Below are positions 62,282 to 64,000 of a stretch of 64,000 bases of DNA, in pieces. Numbering within the stretch: the stretch's first letter is position 1; each line of letters opens with the position of its first letter. Location of the stretch: positions 248,001 through 312,000 of the forward strand of contig NZ_JARZAG010000006.1 of NCBI RefSeq assembly GCF_029892155.1, written 5' to 3'. This stretch comes from Kitasatospora sp. GAS204B (lineage in GTDB: Bacteria > Actinomycetota > Actinomycetes > Streptomycetales > Streptomycetaceae). A model generated the notes under the pieces. That model was not told where the DNA came from. It saw only the letters and a list, made by a program, of their open reading frames with translations, and did no database searches. The translations under genes were made by a program, and so were the position numbers.

Positions 62282-63033
62282 GTACCAGCAGCACCAGCAC
62301 CACCCACATCGCCGCGGTCGTCCGCAAGGAGCTCACCGAGTTCCGGCGCAACCGCTTCATCCTGGCCACGATGGCGGTCCTGCCGGTCCTCTTCCTCATC
62401 TCGCCGACCGCCAGCGTCCTGGCGAGCAAGGCGGCCGCGGACAGCCAGAAGCTGGACCACCAGGTGGGCCTGTCGTTGATGTTCCTGATGCTGATCCCGC
62501 TCCTGCTGCCAGCCACCGTCGCGGCGAACTCGGTGGTCGGCGAGCGCGAGCAGGGAACCCTGGAGCCGGTGCTGACCACACCCATCCGCCGCGAGGAACT
62601 GCTGATCGGCAAGGCGGTGGCGAACCTCATCCCCGCGGTCGTCCTGTCCTACCTCGTGCTCGGCGTCTTCCTGGCGGTCGTGGGCATCGGCGCGAATCCG
62701 GTGATCGCCACGGCGATCTCTCACTCGCCGCAACTGCTCGCCGAGGTCTTCTACATCCCGCTGCTGGCCGGCTGGGCGGTCTGGGTCGGCATCGCCGTCT
62801 CCACCAAGGCCAACGACACCCGCGTCGCCCAGCAGCTGAGCACGCTGGCGAGCCTGCCTCCGGTCGCGGTGATCGCGCTGATGTCGTTCAACGTGATCAA
62901 GCCGACGCTCGCCACCGCGCTCGCCTTCGGGGGCCTCCTGCTGGTCATCGACTTCGCCGCCTACCTGGTCGTCGCGAAGCTCTTCGACCGTGAACGCCTG
63001 ATCACCGGTACCAAACCCAGCACCGGCCACTGA
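62278..63033 (+). CDS. ABC-2 type exporter permease
   Basis: The 251-aa membrane subunit begins with a cytoplasmic VVRKELTEFRRNRFIL segment and then about six membrane spans. It includes the ABC-2 hallmark VVGEREQGTLEPVLTTPIRREELLIGK, read as VVGEREQGTLEPVL then TPIRREELLIGK. It pairs with the preceding ATPase. The substrate cannot be deduced. Confidence 0.91.
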   Translation: MSTSSTSTTHIAAVVRKELTEFRRNRFILATMAVLPVLFLISPTASVLASKAAADSQKLDHQVGLSLMFLMLIPLLLPATVAANSVVGEREQGTLEPVLTTPIRREELLIGKAVANLIPAVVLSYLVLGVFLAVVGIGANPVIATAISHSPQLLAEVFYIPLLAGWAVWVGIAVSTKANDTRVAQQLSTLASLPPVAVIALMSFNVIKPTLATALAFGGLLLVIDFAAYLVVAKLFDRERLITGTKPSTGH

Positions 63034-63074
63034 CTCTGCGTCAGCGCGGGGGTGATCCGCCGCGGCGTGGTCGG

Positions 63075-63106
63075 GCGGATCGCGACCGGGCGGGGTCGCG
63101 ATCCGC
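63075..63106. terminator. Bidirectional terminator hairpin
   Basis: GCGGATCGCGACC (63075-63087) pairs perfectly with 63094-63106 over 13 bp around the 6-nt loop GGGCGG. It lies between the convergent ABC permease and MFS genes. Confidence 0.8.
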
Positions 63107-63118
63107 GAGCAGGGGTGG

Positions 63119-64000
63119 TCAGTCGTGGGCGTGCAGCAGGGCGGGTTCGGGCCGGGTGGGTTCGGGGTGGGGACGGCGGCGGAGGGAGGGGGCGAGGCCG
63201 ACCAGGACGCCGATGGCGGAGAAGGCCGCACCGACCCAGAGGGCAGTGGTGAAGCCGGTGACGAAGACGGCGGCCGAGGTGTAGGCGCCGGGGCGGGAGA
63301 AGACGGAGGCCAGGACGGCCACGCCGAAGACACCGCCGAGTTCGCGCATCGCGCTGTTGGTGCCGGCGGCCATGCCGGCCTCATCGGGGGGCGCCGCCGA
63401 CAGGACCTCATTGGCCACCGTCGGGAAGACCAGCGAGGTGCCGATTCCGGAGACGGCCAGCGCCACGCCCAACTCGGCGAAGCCGATGTGGGGTTGGGCG
63501 ACGGCCGCGACCCAGGCCAGGCCGACGGCCTGGAGCAGCAGGCCGACCACCATGAACGGCCGGTTGCCCCACCGGTCGGCGAGCCGCCCGGCGATCGGGG
63601 AGACGATGACCGGCGCCGCCGTCCAGGCCAGCAGTCGCAGCCCGGCCTGCAGGGGGCTGAGGTGCTGGGCCGACTGGAAGAACTGCGACATCAGGAAGAC
63701 CGCGCCGAACAGTCCGGCGTACAGGAAGAAGCTCACGCCGTTGGCCGAGCTGAAACGCGGCCGTCGGAACATCTCCAGCGAGAGCATCGGGGTCAGGGTG
63801 CGCCGCTCCCAGCGCAGGAAGAGTCCGACGAGCACCGCCCCCGCGAGCAGCGAGCCGATCACCTCGCCACTGGCCCAGCCTGCGCTGTTCGCCCGCACCA
63901 GCCCCCAGGTGAGCCCGAAGAATCCGGCGCCGGCCAGCAGCAGCCCCGGCACGTCCAGGCGAGGCCGCGGGCCGTGGCTCTCGTTCAGCTTCCAGGCGCA
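63119..64000 (-). CDS. DHA2-type MFS drug transporter, 5' part beyond the window edge
   Basis: The frame is open to the window edge, giving the last 294 codons of a protein likely near 480 aa. KLNESHGPRPRLDVPGLLLA, MSQFFQSAQHLSPLQAGL and GIGTSLVFPTVANEVL are typical of 14-helix drug:H+ antiporters of the DHA2 family. Around eight hydrophobic segments remain. The start codon is outside the window. Confidence 0.9.
   Translation of the reverse strand, partial: CAWKLNESHGPRPRLDVPGLLLAGAGFFGLTWGLVRANSAGWASGEVIGSLLAGAVLVGLFLRWERRTLTPMLSLEMFRRPRFSSANGVSFFLYAGLFGAVFLMSQFFQSAQHLSPLQAGLRLLAWTAAPVIVSPIAGRLADRWGNRPFMVVGLLLQAVGLAWVAAVAQPHIGFAELGVALAVSGIGTSLVFPTVANEVLSAAPPDEAGMAAGTNSAMRELGGVFGVAVLASVFSRPGAYTSAAVFVTGFTTALWVGAAFSAIGVLVGLAPSLRRRPHPEPTRPEPALLHAHD

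Overview
The window is very GC-rich actinobacterial DNA. Streptomycetaceae (Streptomyces, Kitasatospora or a close relative) is the best fit. The signs are GTG/TTG starts behind AGGAG-type ribosome binding sites, 4-nt ATGA/GTGA gene overlaps, long six-frame-open shadow ORFs, a WhiB protein, large LuxR-type ATPase regulators, RICIN-tailed secreted enzymes and sugar importers without their own ATPase. No rRNA, tRNA, CRISPR array, intact mobile element or replication origin was seen. The species is not identifiable from the sequence alone.

Region 1 (1-17 kb) is glycan use. It holds a 3'-truncated xylulokinase, two secreted proteins of unknown role, a Tat-exported GH95 alpha-L-fucosidase with a ricin-type lectin tail, a ROK repressor, a sugar ABC importer (binding protein plus two permeases), an unassigned GH42-like putative glycosidase translated right behind the importer, and a secreted beta-propeller/lectin protein. 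A 20-bp motif shared by the fucosidase and importer promoters suggests one ROK-controlled regulon.

Region 2 (17-27 kb) carries two AraC-family regulators, an HSL-type esterase, a large LuxR-family ATPase regulator and a compact azole-RiPP locus. In that locus a 43-aa precursor with two near-identical 10-residue cores (FCSQGWAVPA and FCSQGWATEA) is followed by a terminator-like hairpin and then a fused leader-binding/YcaO cyclodehydratase. An array of GTGCAC boxes lies in the divergent promoter region shared with an orphan XdhC-family gene. This is the strongest candidate for an undescribed system.

Region 3 (27-37 kb) is respiration and stress: a cydABDC operon (cytochrome bd oxidase plus its ABC exporter), a Dps protein, a paired LLM oxidoreductase/FMN reductase, a secreted esterase and a WhiB protein. 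Region 4 (37-47 kb) has an XRE/NB-ARC/TPR regulator, a second large LuxR regulator, a second ATPase-less sugar importer and a third AraC regulator.

Region 5 (47-57 kb) begins with an orphan protein carrying the LQR..GNAAV motif seen in contractile-injection-system cargo. It continues with a tightly packed minus-strand operon: a 58-aa secreted peptide, GTP cyclohydrolase II (RibA), an FMN reductase, RibD, an LLM oxidoreductase, an unknown protein, an MFS exporter and a glycosyltransferase, followed by an HTH regulator. It has the first two riboflavin-pathway enzymes without the last two, so it may divert a pyrimidine intermediate or raise flavin supply. Region 6 (57-64 kb) holds a secreted beta-propeller protein, the 3' halves of a formerly divergent SDR/TetR pair left by a deletion, a histidine phosphatase, a conserved unknown, an ABC-2 exporter and an edge-truncated MFS transporter.
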